DNA of 9,559 nucleotides, taken from NCBI GenBank assembly GCA_004376105.1, contig SOKA01000003.1:1-9559 (forward strand), read 5' to 3'. This DNA is from Dehalococcoidia bacterium. GTDB lineage: Bacteria > Chloroflexota > Dehalococcoidia > Dehalococcoidales > E44-bin46. The position numbers and the translations under genes were made by a program. Of the stretch, positions 1 to 5,797 are shown piece by piece; position 1 is the first letter of the stretch; the number at the start of each line of letters is the position of its first letter. The notes beneath the pieces are model-generated. The model was not told where the DNA came from and did no database searches. It was given only the letters and a program-made list of their open reading frames with translations.

Positions 1-789
1 CATGATGTCAAACTCAGCACTCCTGAAGGGAGGGGCAACCTTATTTTTGACTACCCTAGCCCTGACATGACTACCTATTGCCTCAGTTCCCGCCTTGATT
101 GTTTCCATGCGCCTTAGGTCTATTCTTATTGAGCTGTAGAATTTCAACGCCCTGCCGCCCGGTGTCACCTCGGGATTGCCAAAGATAATACCAACCTTTT
201 CTCTTAGCTGGTTGATGAATATCACCGCTGTACCTGACTTAGCGATAGCGGCAGTTAGCTTTCTTAGTGCTTGCGACATCAGGCGGGCTTGTAAGCCAAC
301 ATGGGCATCCCCCATCTCCCCCTCAATTTCAGCTCTGGGCACTAAGGCAGCTACAGTATCAATCACTATCACATCAATAGCCCCGCTCCTGACCAGCGCC
401 TCGGTAATCTCCAAAGCCTCCTCTCCGGTATCAGGTTGGGAGATGAGCATGTCATCAATATTAACCCCGCAATTGGCGGCATAGGTGGGGTCCATGGCGT
501 GCTCCACATCGATATAGGCAGCCACACCTCCCCGCTTTTGCGCTTCAGCAATTACGTGCTGGCCCAAGGTAGTTTTCCCTGATGCCTCGGGGCCAAATAT
601 TTCCGTAATTCGCCCTTTAGGGATACCTCCCACACCCAAAGCTAGGTCTAACCCCAGTGAGCCAGTGGGAATAGCTTCAATCGGTGGTATAGCCATCGCC
701 CCTCCCAGCTTCATCACTGAACCTTTACCATATCGCTTTTCAATTTGGCTAATAGCTAGCTCTAGCGCCTTCTCTTTCTCCGTGGTCAT
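1..789 (-). CDS. recA: Recombinase RecA, C-terminal part cut off by the window edge
   Basis: RecA polymerises on single-stranded DNA, carries out ATP-dependent strand exchange, and triggers LexA-type self-cleavage in organisms that have it. The frame is open from the ATG at 789 to base 1, giving 263 of about 345 residues, so only the C-terminal domain is missing. Residue numbering matches E. coli RecA: Walker A GPEASGKTT at 66-74 (usually GPESSGKTT), catalytic Glu96 in IDVEHAM, Walker B ending at Asp144, loop L1 around 157-164, sensor Gln194 in FINQLR, loop L2 around 195-210 with FGNPEVTPGG, and Lys248/Lys250 in VVKNKVAPPF. No substitution looks inactivating. It lies 92 bases after degV in the same direction. 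The ribosome site before the ATG is poor (only GAG, 6 bases upstream). The identity is certain; what follows it is not visible. Confidence 0.97.
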   Translation of the reverse strand, partial: MTTEKEKALELAISQIEKRYGKGSVMKLGGAMAIPPIEAIPTGSLGLDLALGVGGIPKGRITEIFGPEASGKTTLGQHVIAEAQKRGGVAAYIDVEHAMDPTYAANCGVNIDDMLISQPDTGEEALEITEALVRSGAIDVIVIDTVAALVPRAEIEGEMGDAHVGLQARLMSQALRKLTAAIAKSGTAVIFINQLREKVGIIFGNPEVTPGGRALKFYSSIRIDLRRMETIKAGTEAIGSHVRARVVKNKVAPPFRSAEFDIM

Positions 790-804
790 CTTCGTCTCAA
801 CTCA

Positions 805-865
805 ATCATAACACAGGCACCCCATCAAAACAAGAGGATATAACTAAGTTCCTGGCTAACCTCAA
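805..865 (-). promoter_or_regulatory. Possible tandem promoters in front of recA
   Basis: Two sigma-70-like pairs fit in the degV-recA gap. The upstream one is TTGAGG (860-865), a 17-base spacer and TATATC (837-842). The downstream one is TTGTTT (828-833), a 17-base spacer and TATGAT (805-810), and would give a leader of only about 8 bases. Both have weak -35 boxes. I found no good SOS operator: neither a GAAC-N4-GTTC nor a CTG-N10-CAG dyad is centred on them. They would let recA be expressed apart from nadE and degV. Confidence 0.4.
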
Positions 866-881
866 ACCCAACCCCTTTTAG

Positions 882-1751
882 TCAGTATTGGTTTGGTTGC
901 CATTCCTGTTCACTATAGAAACCTAGACCAAAGAACCCCGGACCTATGTGCGTCCCCAACACAGGTCCGAGCTCGATAAGCTCTAGCTCAGCGCAGTTGA
1001 AGCCGGCTTGAACCTCCTTTTTCAGTGCCAAAGCTGGCTCAATGACATGGGTGTGGACCACTGCAACGTGAATGGGGGTGCTTCCTTTTATCCGCCCCTT
1101 CATAAGCTCTAGGATATATTCTATAGCTCTACCGGTGGTCCTCGCCTTAGCTAGGATTTTGACCTCTCCACCCGCAAAGGACAGGACTGGCTTAATCCTG
1201 AGCAAGGTGCCAAGTAAAGCCTTTGCCCCTCCAATACGCCCTCCCTTCCAGAGATACTCCAGCGTGCTCAGCGCACCAGCGTCACCTATGCATGCGTTGA
1301 GCTTTTCAATAGAAGCTTTGAGCTGAGGCAAGGGCTGCCCCCTTTCAGCAGCCTCAGCCGCAGGAGCAATCAACATCCTCACAGCTATAGACAGTGAATC
1401 CACTATCTCAATCTGAGCTTGGGGCAACTCCCCTCTGGCAGCCGTAGCTGAATTAACTGTCCCGCTTAACTTGCTGGAGATATGAATAGAAAGAATAGGA
1501 TGACCGCGTTGGGCTAGTTCGCCATATACCCGGGTAAAATCGCCTGTAGAAGGCGCCGAGGTAGTAGGAAGCTTTCTGGCTTTGGCTAACCTTCGATAGA
1601 ATTCCTCATTGGTAATGTTCACCCCCTCACTATAGACGTCTGACCCGAAGATAACCTTGAGCGGCACCACGCCAATATCGTATCTGGCAACCTCTTCTGG
1701 TGATAGGTAAGCGGTGCTATCAGTAACGATTTTAACCTTATTAGTCATCAC
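882..1751 (-). CDS. DegV family fatty-acid-binding protein (FakB-like)
   Basis: DegV/FakB proteins are two-domain cytoplasmic proteins that bind one long-chain fatty acid. In Firmicutes they present it to the kinase FakA. The 289 residues match the usual length of 280-290. Visible family marks are the N-terminal strand and loop VKIVTDSTA (6-14), TSAPS at 64-68 (commonly TSQPS), the ligand-binding loop SSKLSGT at 92-98, the linker after EIVDS near 115-119, the GGRIGG segment in the second domain, and a late GTHIGPG carrying the conserved His. The start is GTG at 1751 or ATG at 1748. AGGAGG, embedded in the last codons of nadE, lies 7 or 10 bases upstream respectively. Only 2 bases separate it from the nadE stop, so the two are surely cotranscribed. 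No FakA is visible, so the partner and fatty-acid role are inferred from the family only. Confidence 0.92.
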   Translation of the reverse strand: MMTNKVKIVTDSTAYLSPEEVARYDIGVVPLKVIFGSDVYSEGVNITNEEFYRRLAKARKLPTTSAPSTGDFTRVYGELAQRGHPILSIHISSKLSGTVNSATAARGELPQAQIEIVDSLSIAVRMLIAPAAEAAERGQPLPQLKASIEKLNACIGDAGALSTLEYLWKGGRIGGAKALLGTLLRIKPVLSFAGGEVKILAKARTTGRAIEYILELMKGRIKGSTPIHVAVVHTHVIEPALALKKEVQAGFNCAELELIELGPVLGTHIGPGFFGLGFYSEQEWQPNQY

Positions 1752-1753
1752 TT

Positions 1754-2485
1754 TTAGTCCTCCTCGAAGCTAGCCACCGGGGGCGGCAAGCGCTTATGGG
1801 CACTAGCCGCTATCATAGGCTCAATCTTTTGTCTCAGCCCAATTGATACCTGGCCAGTAACCAGATACTGGTCGAGCTCCTCATAGCTAAGCCCTAGCTC
1901 ACCCTCATCGGTTTGCCCCTGCCATAAACCCGCCGAGGGGGGCTTATCAATAATCGGCTGCGGGATGCCCAGGAAATTAGCCAACTCCCTTACCTGTCCT
2001 TTGACTAGATTACCCAAGGGCAAAATATCTACCCCCCCATCTCCATACTTAGTAAAGTAGCCTACAGAAAGCTCACTCCGGTTACTTGGCCCAGCCACTA
2101 TATATTTAAACTGATTGGCGAAGTAATAAAGGGTGAGCATCCTTAATCTGACCTTAAGGTTGGCTTTAGCTAGCCGGCTGACACTAGGCTCTACCCCATT
2201 ACTGGGCAAAGCCTTGAGCAAGGTATCAAAAACAGGGTCAAGAACCACCACTTTAGTCGGAATGGAAAACTGGCTAGCCACAGCCAGGGCATGCTCCTCA
2301 TCCTCTTGACTACTGTAGCAAGGCATAAACACCCCCAACATGTTTTGGAGAAAAGCCCGGTGACACAATACAGCCACTACCGAGGAATCAAGTCCACCAC
2401 TCATTCCTAGCACTACCCCCTTACACCCGGCAGCCAATGCCTGCTCCCTTATCCACAAGACTAATTTGTTAGCTAGCTGCTCCAC
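1754..2485 (-). CDS. nadE: NH3-dependent NAD(+) synthetase
   Basis: NadE makes NAD+ from deamido-NAD+, ATP and ammonia, the last step of NAD synthesis. At 243 residues it is the short, ammonia-dependent form without a glutaminase domain. Key marks are the ATP-pyrophosphatase loop SGGLDSS at 29-35, the AKANLKVRLRMLTLYYFAN helix near 106-124 with the nucleotide-contacting Arg, GPSNRSELSVGYFTKYGDGG at 132-151, and KPPSAGLWQGQTDEGELGLS at 181-200, which carries the acidic metal and substrate residues (DEGELG where DEEELG is usual), then HKR at 230-232. The start is GTG at 2485, which gives the normal family N-terminus. There is no Shine-Dalgarno upstream, and a -10 box lies only 12 bases away, so the message may be nearly leaderless. 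It is the first gene of a nadE-degV-(recA) unit. Confidence 0.96.
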   Translation of the reverse strand: MEQLANKLVLWIREQALAAGCKGVVLGMSGGLDSSVVAVLCHRAFLQNMLGVFMPCYSSQEDEEHALAVASQFSIPTKVVVLDPVFDTLLKALPSNGVEPSVSRLAKANLKVRLRMLTLYYFANQFKYIVAGPSNRSELSVGYFTKYGDGGVDILPLGNLVKGQVRELANFLGIPQPIIDKPPSAGLWQGQTDEGELGLSYEELDQYLVTGQVSIGLRQKIEPMIAASAHKRLPPPVASFEED

Positions 2486-2497
2486 ATCTATATAAAT

Positions 2498-2526
2498 ATT
2501 ATACTACCCTATAACTACTTAATCAA
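2498..2526 (-). promoter_or_regulatory. Promoter of nadE-degV (and probably recA)
   Basis: TTGATT (2521-2526), a 17-base spacer and a perfect TATAAT (2498-2503) point toward nadE. Transcription would begin near 2490-2491, only about 5 bases before the GTG at 2485. This explains the missing ribosome site and suggests near-leaderless translation. The -35 box lies between the end of the glycosylase gene (2545) and nadE, so the two genes belong to separate units. Confidence 0.65.
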
Positions 2527-2544
2527 AAGCTTGGGCGAGGTTAG

Positions 2545-3210
2545 TTAATAGCGGGATTGGCAGATATTGTTGAGGCAGCATTGCTGGCAAAGTGGGTAAC
2601 GGCGGCAGACATTCTTAGCCAGACAAACGAGAAGGGCGTGGTATTCCTTGAATAGCTCGCTATCAGCGGGCAGATTATCCATAAAAAGGGCCTGATAGGC
2701 AGTGTAGCTATTACTCTCCGGAGCCAGACCGATACGGTTAATGATGCGACGGGTATAAGCATCAATAACAAAAATTGGCTTGTTGGCAGCATACAGTATT
2801 ATAGAATCGGCTGTCTCCTGTCCAATACCATGGATGGAAAGCAGTTGTTGGCGGAGGTGGTTAATATTATTAGCCAACAGCTTATTAAGGTTATCGTCAT
2901 AGCACTCTCCAAGCCAGTGAGCCAGGGACTTAAGCTTTAGCGCTTTGGCGTTGTAGTAACCACAGGGGTGGATAAGAACGGCAACCTCGGGGAGGGAGAG
3001 TCGGCGCAGTGCTTTTGGTGATAGTGCCTTAGCTGCCTTTAGGTTAGCGATGGCCTTTTCTACATTACTCCAAGCCGCTGACTGGGTAAGGATGGCACCG
3101 ACTATCATCTCAAACGGCTCCTCGGCTGGCCACCAATGCTGCGGTCCGTAACAGTCTATAAGCTGGTGGTAGATATTTTGTAGCACTTGGCTTATCGATT
3201 GGTTACCCAT
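2545..3210 (-). CDS. Endonuclease III-like DNA glycosylase (HhH-GPD, COG2231/MagIII type)
   Basis: This is a predicted base-excision repair glycosylase with a helix-hairpin-helix-GPD fold, 221 residues. The N-terminal block GPQHWWPAEEPFEMIVGAIL (22-41), followed by TQSAAWSNVEKAI, is typical of the COG2231 branch that includes Helicobacter MagIII. The hairpin is HGIGQETADSIILYA at 127-141, and the catalytic Asp is Asp150 in VIDAYTRR. At the position of the Nth catalytic Lys (GVGRKTA) there is Glu132 (GIGQETA), so it should be a monofunctional glycosylase without lyase activity. C-terminal cysteines 202, 208, 211 and 217 form C-x5-C-x2-C-x5-C, one residue shorter in the first gap than the Nth [4Fe-4S] motif. 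The ATG at 3210 overlaps the end of trmO by 19 bases and lacks a clear ribosome site; GTG at 3186 is an alternative. The damaged base it removes (alkylated purine or oxidised pyrimidine) is not determinable here. Confidence 0.88.
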   Translation of the reverse strand: MGNQSISQVLQNIYHQLIDCYGPQHWWPAEEPFEMIVGAILTQSAAWSNVEKAIANLKAAKALSPKALRRLSLPEVAVLIHPCGYYNAKALKLKSLAHWLGECYDDNLNKLLANNINHLRQQLLSIHGIGQETADSIILYAANKPIFVIDAYTRRIINRIGLAPESNSYTAYQALFMDNLPADSELFKEYHALLVCLAKNVCRRYPLCQQCCLNNICQSRY

Positions 3211-3635
3211 TGGGGCACTTTGACATTAGCTACGGAATCAAATCCCGAGATGTAGGGTTTTATATCAATTACCGGTGTGCCATCAAAAGCATCAAGCCCC
3301 TCAACCTTCAGTATATTCCCCTGGCGCTCCAGTAGTCTAACCGTAGTTACCCCCACTGGATTGGGTCTATGTGGCGACCGGCTGGCAAAAAGCCCCACCA
3401 ACGGAAGCTCACCTTCACCCTTAGGCTGTACTTTCATGGGCAGCTCTCCAGCGGCAGCCTGATGCATCCAGAAGAGGACTACGATGTGGGAAAATTCCTC
3501 CAGCCCATCCAGAGCCTCGGTTAGGCTACTATTAACCACAATATTAGAAACAATCTTTTCCCAGCCTTGCTCTGGTCGTTGCTTAATTCCATTTCTGACA
3601 ATACCTATAGCTTTTAAGGTCAACTCATTAGCCAA
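3192..3635 (-). CDS. trmO: tRNA (t6A37) N6-methyltransferase TrmO (TsaA/UPF0066 family)
   Basis: TrmO uses S-adenosylmethionine to methylate t6A37 to m6t6A in ACY-decoding tRNA-Thr. It is a small beta-barrel methyltransferase unlike the Rossmann type. Recognisable blocks are KAIGIVRN near the N-terminus, SSLTEALDGLEEFSHIVVLF with the conserved Gly-Leu-Glu-x-Phe-Ser-His, then FASRSPHRPNPVGVTTVRLL and GLDAFDGTPVIDIKPYI, the family signatures. The frame is open back to a TTG at 3683, but that adds about 16 residues that homologues lack. I prefer TTG at 3635, with GCAGG 7 bases upstream. TTG at 3623 is a third option. If 3683 is right, the protein has 163 residues. It overlaps the following glycosylase gene by 19 bases, so the two are probably one transcript. 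The enzyme identity is firm; the start is not. Confidence 0.9.
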   Translation of the reverse strand: MANELTLKAIGIVRNGIKQRPEQGWEKIVSNIVVNSSLTEALDGLEEFSHIVVLFWMHQAAAGELPMKVQPKGEGELPLVGLFASRSPHRPNPVGVTTVRLLERQGNILKVEGLDAFDGTPVIDIKPYISGFDSVANVKVPQWVTNR

Positions 3636-3653
3636 TTTAATACCTGCGATTCG

Positions 3654-3683
3654 ATAATAACATAGGTCTATTGCCTTCAACAA
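3654..3683 (-). promoter_or_regulatory. Weak candidate promoter for trmO and the glycosylase gene
   Basis: TTGTTG (3678-3683), an 18-base spacer and TATTAT (3654-3659) would start transcription near 3647, about 12 bases before the preferred TTG start at 3635. This fits a shorter TrmO N-terminus. It lies back to back with the channel promoter, with only 9 bases between the two -35 boxes. The match is moderate, so this is a suggestion only. Confidence 0.3.
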
Positions 3684-3692
3684 TCTTGTAAC

Positions 3693-3721
3693 TTGGTATG
3701 AGTGCTATAACAAGCTATAAT
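3693..3721 (+). promoter_or_regulatory. Promoter of the potassium channel-argC operon
   Basis: TTGGTA (3693-3698), a 17-base spacer and a perfect TATAAT (3716-3721) place the transcript start near 3728, about 26 bases before the GTG of the channel gene. The -10 box is embedded in a ten-base-phased repeat, described separately. Confidence 0.65.
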
Positions 3722-3740
3722 ATGCTTTAATAGAACTTAA
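3704..3740 (+). repeat. Ten-base-phased short direct repeats over the channel promoter
   Basis: GCTATAA at 3704-3710, GCTATAA at 3714-3720 and GCTTTAA at 3724-3730 recur exactly every 10 bases, followed by a degenerate ACTTAA ending at 3740. All copies therefore face the same side of the helix, and they cover the -10 box and the likely transcript start. A regulator operator or a curved-DNA element are both possible. Confidence 0.6.
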
Positions 3741-3753
3741 TTATGGTGATTGA

Positions 3754-4755
3754 GTGAGACCACAACAAAGGTTACGAAGGGGACTAATTATTCTAGCCAG
3801 CATCATAGCCACTGGCACTATTGGCTATATGCTCATCGAGGGGTGGTCATTTGTCGATGCCATTTATATGACTCTAATAACCATAACTACTGTAGGTTAT
3901 GGTGAGGTTCATCCTCTCACCGCTACAGGGCGGATTTTCAGCATTTTCTTAATTGTGGGTGGTGTTGGTGGAGCAGTATTTGTTTTAAGTGCATTTGTAG
4001 AATATGTGGTAGAAGGAAAATTAGGTACCACATTAGGGAGGCGACAAATGAAAGCTAAAATAGCAAAACTAAAGGAGCACTTTATTCTCTGCGGCTATGG
4101 AAGAGTAGGGGAGGAGATAGCCCGTACCTTTAGTGAGGAAGGTGTCCCCTTCGTCATAATTGATAGCCGCCCTGATAATATTGCCATAGCTGAAGAACGG
4201 GGTTATCTCTACTTGCTTGGCGATGCTACTAGTGATAAATTACTAATTGAGGCCGGTATTGAACGAGCCAGAGGTCTGGTAGCTGCAGTTGGCAGTGACG
4301 TTGATAATACCTATATTACTCTATCGGCCCGGGGGCTGCGCCCAGACTTATTTATTGAGGCTCGTGCTAGCAGCAAGGAGACTGAGACAAAGCTAAAGAG
4401 AGCTGGGGCTAATCGTGTTGTGTCTCCAAGTAGCATTGGCGCTCGGCGTATGGCTATGCTAGCCCTACGCCCGGCAGTGGTTGATTTTATTGACACTGTA
4501 ACCTATCGCCGTGGCCGAGAGTGGCAGATGGAAAATATAGCCGTAGGCGGCAACTCACCATTAGTCGGCCTAACTGTCGAAGCAATTCGCCATCGGGGCA
4601 AAGCTGCTATCCTGGCAATAAGTAAGAAAAGTGGCAAACTCCTGGCTAACCCACCCAGTGAAGCAATTATTGAAGCCGGAGACCGCCTAATCATCATGGG
4701 CACCAAGGAGCAGCTGACAGCTCTGGAATGTCTTTGTGAAGGAGGGCAAACCTAA
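3754..4755 (+). CDS. Two-transmembrane potassium channel with RCK (TrkA-N and TrkA-C) domain
   Basis: This is a membrane K+ channel gated by ligands on a cytoplasmic ring, of the MthK type, 333 residues. Residues 9-28 form the first transmembrane helix. The pore loop holds the selectivity filter TVGYG at 46-50, and the second helix spans about 62-86. RCK-N begins at about 108 with the dinucleotide-fold loop GYGRVG at 114-119 and the strand-end acid Asp137 in IIDSRPD. RCK-C covers about 255-325. The start is GTG at 3754, because no in-frame ATG or TTG precedes it. The mini-ORF ATG-GTG-ATT-GAG-TGA (3743-3757) ends in the same GTGA, suggesting reinitiation. Met99, right after the second helix, has an excellent ribosome site and may start a separate soluble RCK subunit. 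The stop overlaps the argC ATG. Whether the ring binds Ca2+, NAD(H) or a cyclic dinucleotide cannot be read from this. Confidence 0.93.
   Translation: MRPQQRLRRGLIILASIIATGTIGYMLIEGWSFVDAIYMTLITITTVGYGEVHPLTATGRIFSIFLIVGGVGGAVFVLSAFVEYVVEGKLGTTLGRRQMKAKIAKLKEHFILCGYGRVGEEIARTFSEEGVPFVIIDSRPDNIAIAEERGYLYLLGDATSDKLLIEAGIERARGLVAAVGSDVDNTYITLSARGLRPDLFIEARASSKETETKLKRAGANRVVSPSSIGARRMAMLALRPAVVDFIDTVTYRRGREWQMENIAVGGNSPLVGLTVEAIRHRGKAAILAISKKSGKLLANPPSEAIIEAGDRLIIMGTKEQLTALECLCEGGQT
4035..4050 (+). promoter_or_regulatory. Internal ribosome binding site and ATG for a soluble RCK subunit
   Basis: AGGGAGG at 4035-4041 stands 6 bases before an in-frame ATG at 4048-4050, codon 99 of the channel. Initiation here would give a 235-residue protein (4048-4755) holding the whole RCK domain without the membrane part. 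In MthK an internal start at Met107 makes exactly such subunits, which complete the octameric gating ring. This site is stronger than the one before the full-length GTG start. Confidence 0.6.
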
Positions 4756-4757
4756 TG
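4738..4757 (+). promoter_or_regulatory. argC ribosome binding site with TAATG stop-start overlap
   Basis: GGAGG (4741-4745), inside the last codons of the channel gene, lies 9 bases before the argC ATG (4755). The channel stop TAA (4753-4755) shares its last base with that ATG. This fixes the argC start and indicates translational coupling. Confidence 0.8.
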
Positions 4758-5795
4758 AGCAAGACCAAGGTAGGCATTATCAATGTTACCGGTTATGCCG
4801 GTGTTGAGCTAGCCCGGCTACTATATCAGCACCCAGAGGTAGAGCTTACTTCAGTTACGGGGCGGAGTGCTGCTGGGCAGGGATTAGGCGAGGCTTTCCC
4901 TCACCTGGCTAGTATAGACTTGATTATTGAAGCGGAACTGGGGGAGGTTGATTTAGCTTTCTCAGCTATGCCACACCAGGCAAGTGCTAAAGAGGTCATA
5001 CCACTACTCAACCATGGCATTAAGGTAGTGGACATTAGCGCCGATTTCAGGCTGAAGGATGCTACCGAATACTTGCACTGGTACGGCTTTACCCACCCCG
5101 CCCCACAACTACTTAAGCAAGCAGTGTATGGGCTAACTGAGCTATACCGGTCTCAGGTTGCCTCCGCCCAACTGGTAGCCAACCCTGGTTGCTACCCCAC
5201 TGGGGCTATTCTAGCTCTAGCCCCGGTAGTCAAGGCAGGTCTAATTGAGCCTGACATTATTATTGATAGCAAATCGGGGGTATCTGGAGCCGGCAGAAGC
5301 CTCAGCCAGCAAACTCACTTTTCCGAAGCCAATGAAGATGCTACCGCCTACGCTTTAGACGGGCACAGGCATCTACCCGAGATTATTCAGGAACTAAAGC
5401 TGCTTCGTCCCCAACAGCCGCTTTCAATAACCTTTGTCCCCCATCTAATACCGATGACCAGAGGGATATTAACTACCGGCTACGCCCCCCTAGCCTCGGG
5501 TAAGGTCTCTGTTGACAAAAAAGGCAGGGAGGAGCTATTTCAGCTCTATCTGGACTTCTACAAGGATGAACCCTTTGTCAGGGTAGTTGAATTCCCTCCC
5601 CACACCAAGCACACCTGGGGAAATAACCTGTGTCTCATTCACCCCACCATTGACACTAGAACAGGGAGGCTTATCGTTATTAGCTCCATTGACAACCTGG
5701 TTAAAGGAGCGGCAGGGCAAGCCATCCAGAATATGAACCTTATGCTGGGCATCCCTGAAGTAACCGGGCTTCAAGCATTAGCCATTTACCCCTAA
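4755..5795 (+). CDS. argC: N-acetyl-gamma-glutamyl-phosphate reductase
   Basis: ArgC reduces N-acetyl-glutamyl-phosphate to the semialdehyde with NADPH, the third step of arginine (ornithine) synthesis, in the cytoplasm. The 346 residues are full length. The N-terminal Rossmann loop is GIINVTGYAG at 7-16, where many homologues have G-A-S/T-G-Y-x-G. The catalytic Cys is Cys146 in VANPGCYPTGA, the substrate loop SKSGVSGAGR lies at 172-181, and the general-base His is probably His230 in TFVPHLIPMTRG. The end TGLQALAIYP is typical. It is translationally coupled to the potassium channel before it, and its stop lies 2 bases from the stop of the convergent DUF1464 gene. No argJ, argB or argD is beside it, so the arginine genes must be split in this genome. 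Nothing suggests loss of function. Confidence 0.97.
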   Translation: MSKTKVGIINVTGYAGVELARLLYQHPEVELTSVTGRSAAGQGLGEAFPHLASIDLIIEAELGEVDLAFSAMPHQASAKEVIPLLNHGIKVVDISADFRLKDATEYLHWYGFTHPAPQLLKQAVYGLTELYRSQVASAQLVANPGCYPTGAILALAPVVKAGLIEPDIIIDSKSGVSGAGRSLSQQTHFSEANEDATAYALDGHRHLPEIIQELKLLRPQQPLSITFVPHLIPMTRGILTTGYAPLASGKVSVDKKGREELFQLYLDFYKDEPFVRVVEFPPHTKHTWGNNLCLIHPTIDTRTGRLIVISSIDNLVKGAAGQAIQNMNLMLGIPEVTGLQALAIYP

Positions 5796-5797
5796 AG

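Noticed and set aside
176..484. Open frame on the plus strand opposite recA
   Set aside because: It is antisense to the well-conserved RecA core, has no recognisable domain or ribosome site, and its composition mirrors the recA codons.
847..855. AACT-T-AGTT dyad before recA as an SOS operator
   Set aside because: The arms are only four bases and the spacing does not match known LexA boxes.
865..900. CAAACC/GGTTTG inverted repeat after degV as a terminator
   Set aside because: A six-base stem with a loop of about 21 bases and no following T run would be too weak.
2541..2792. Minus-strand open frame inside the endonuclease III-like gene
   Set aside because: It is an alternative frame of a gene whose motifs are intact in the main frame; the protein has no recognisable features.
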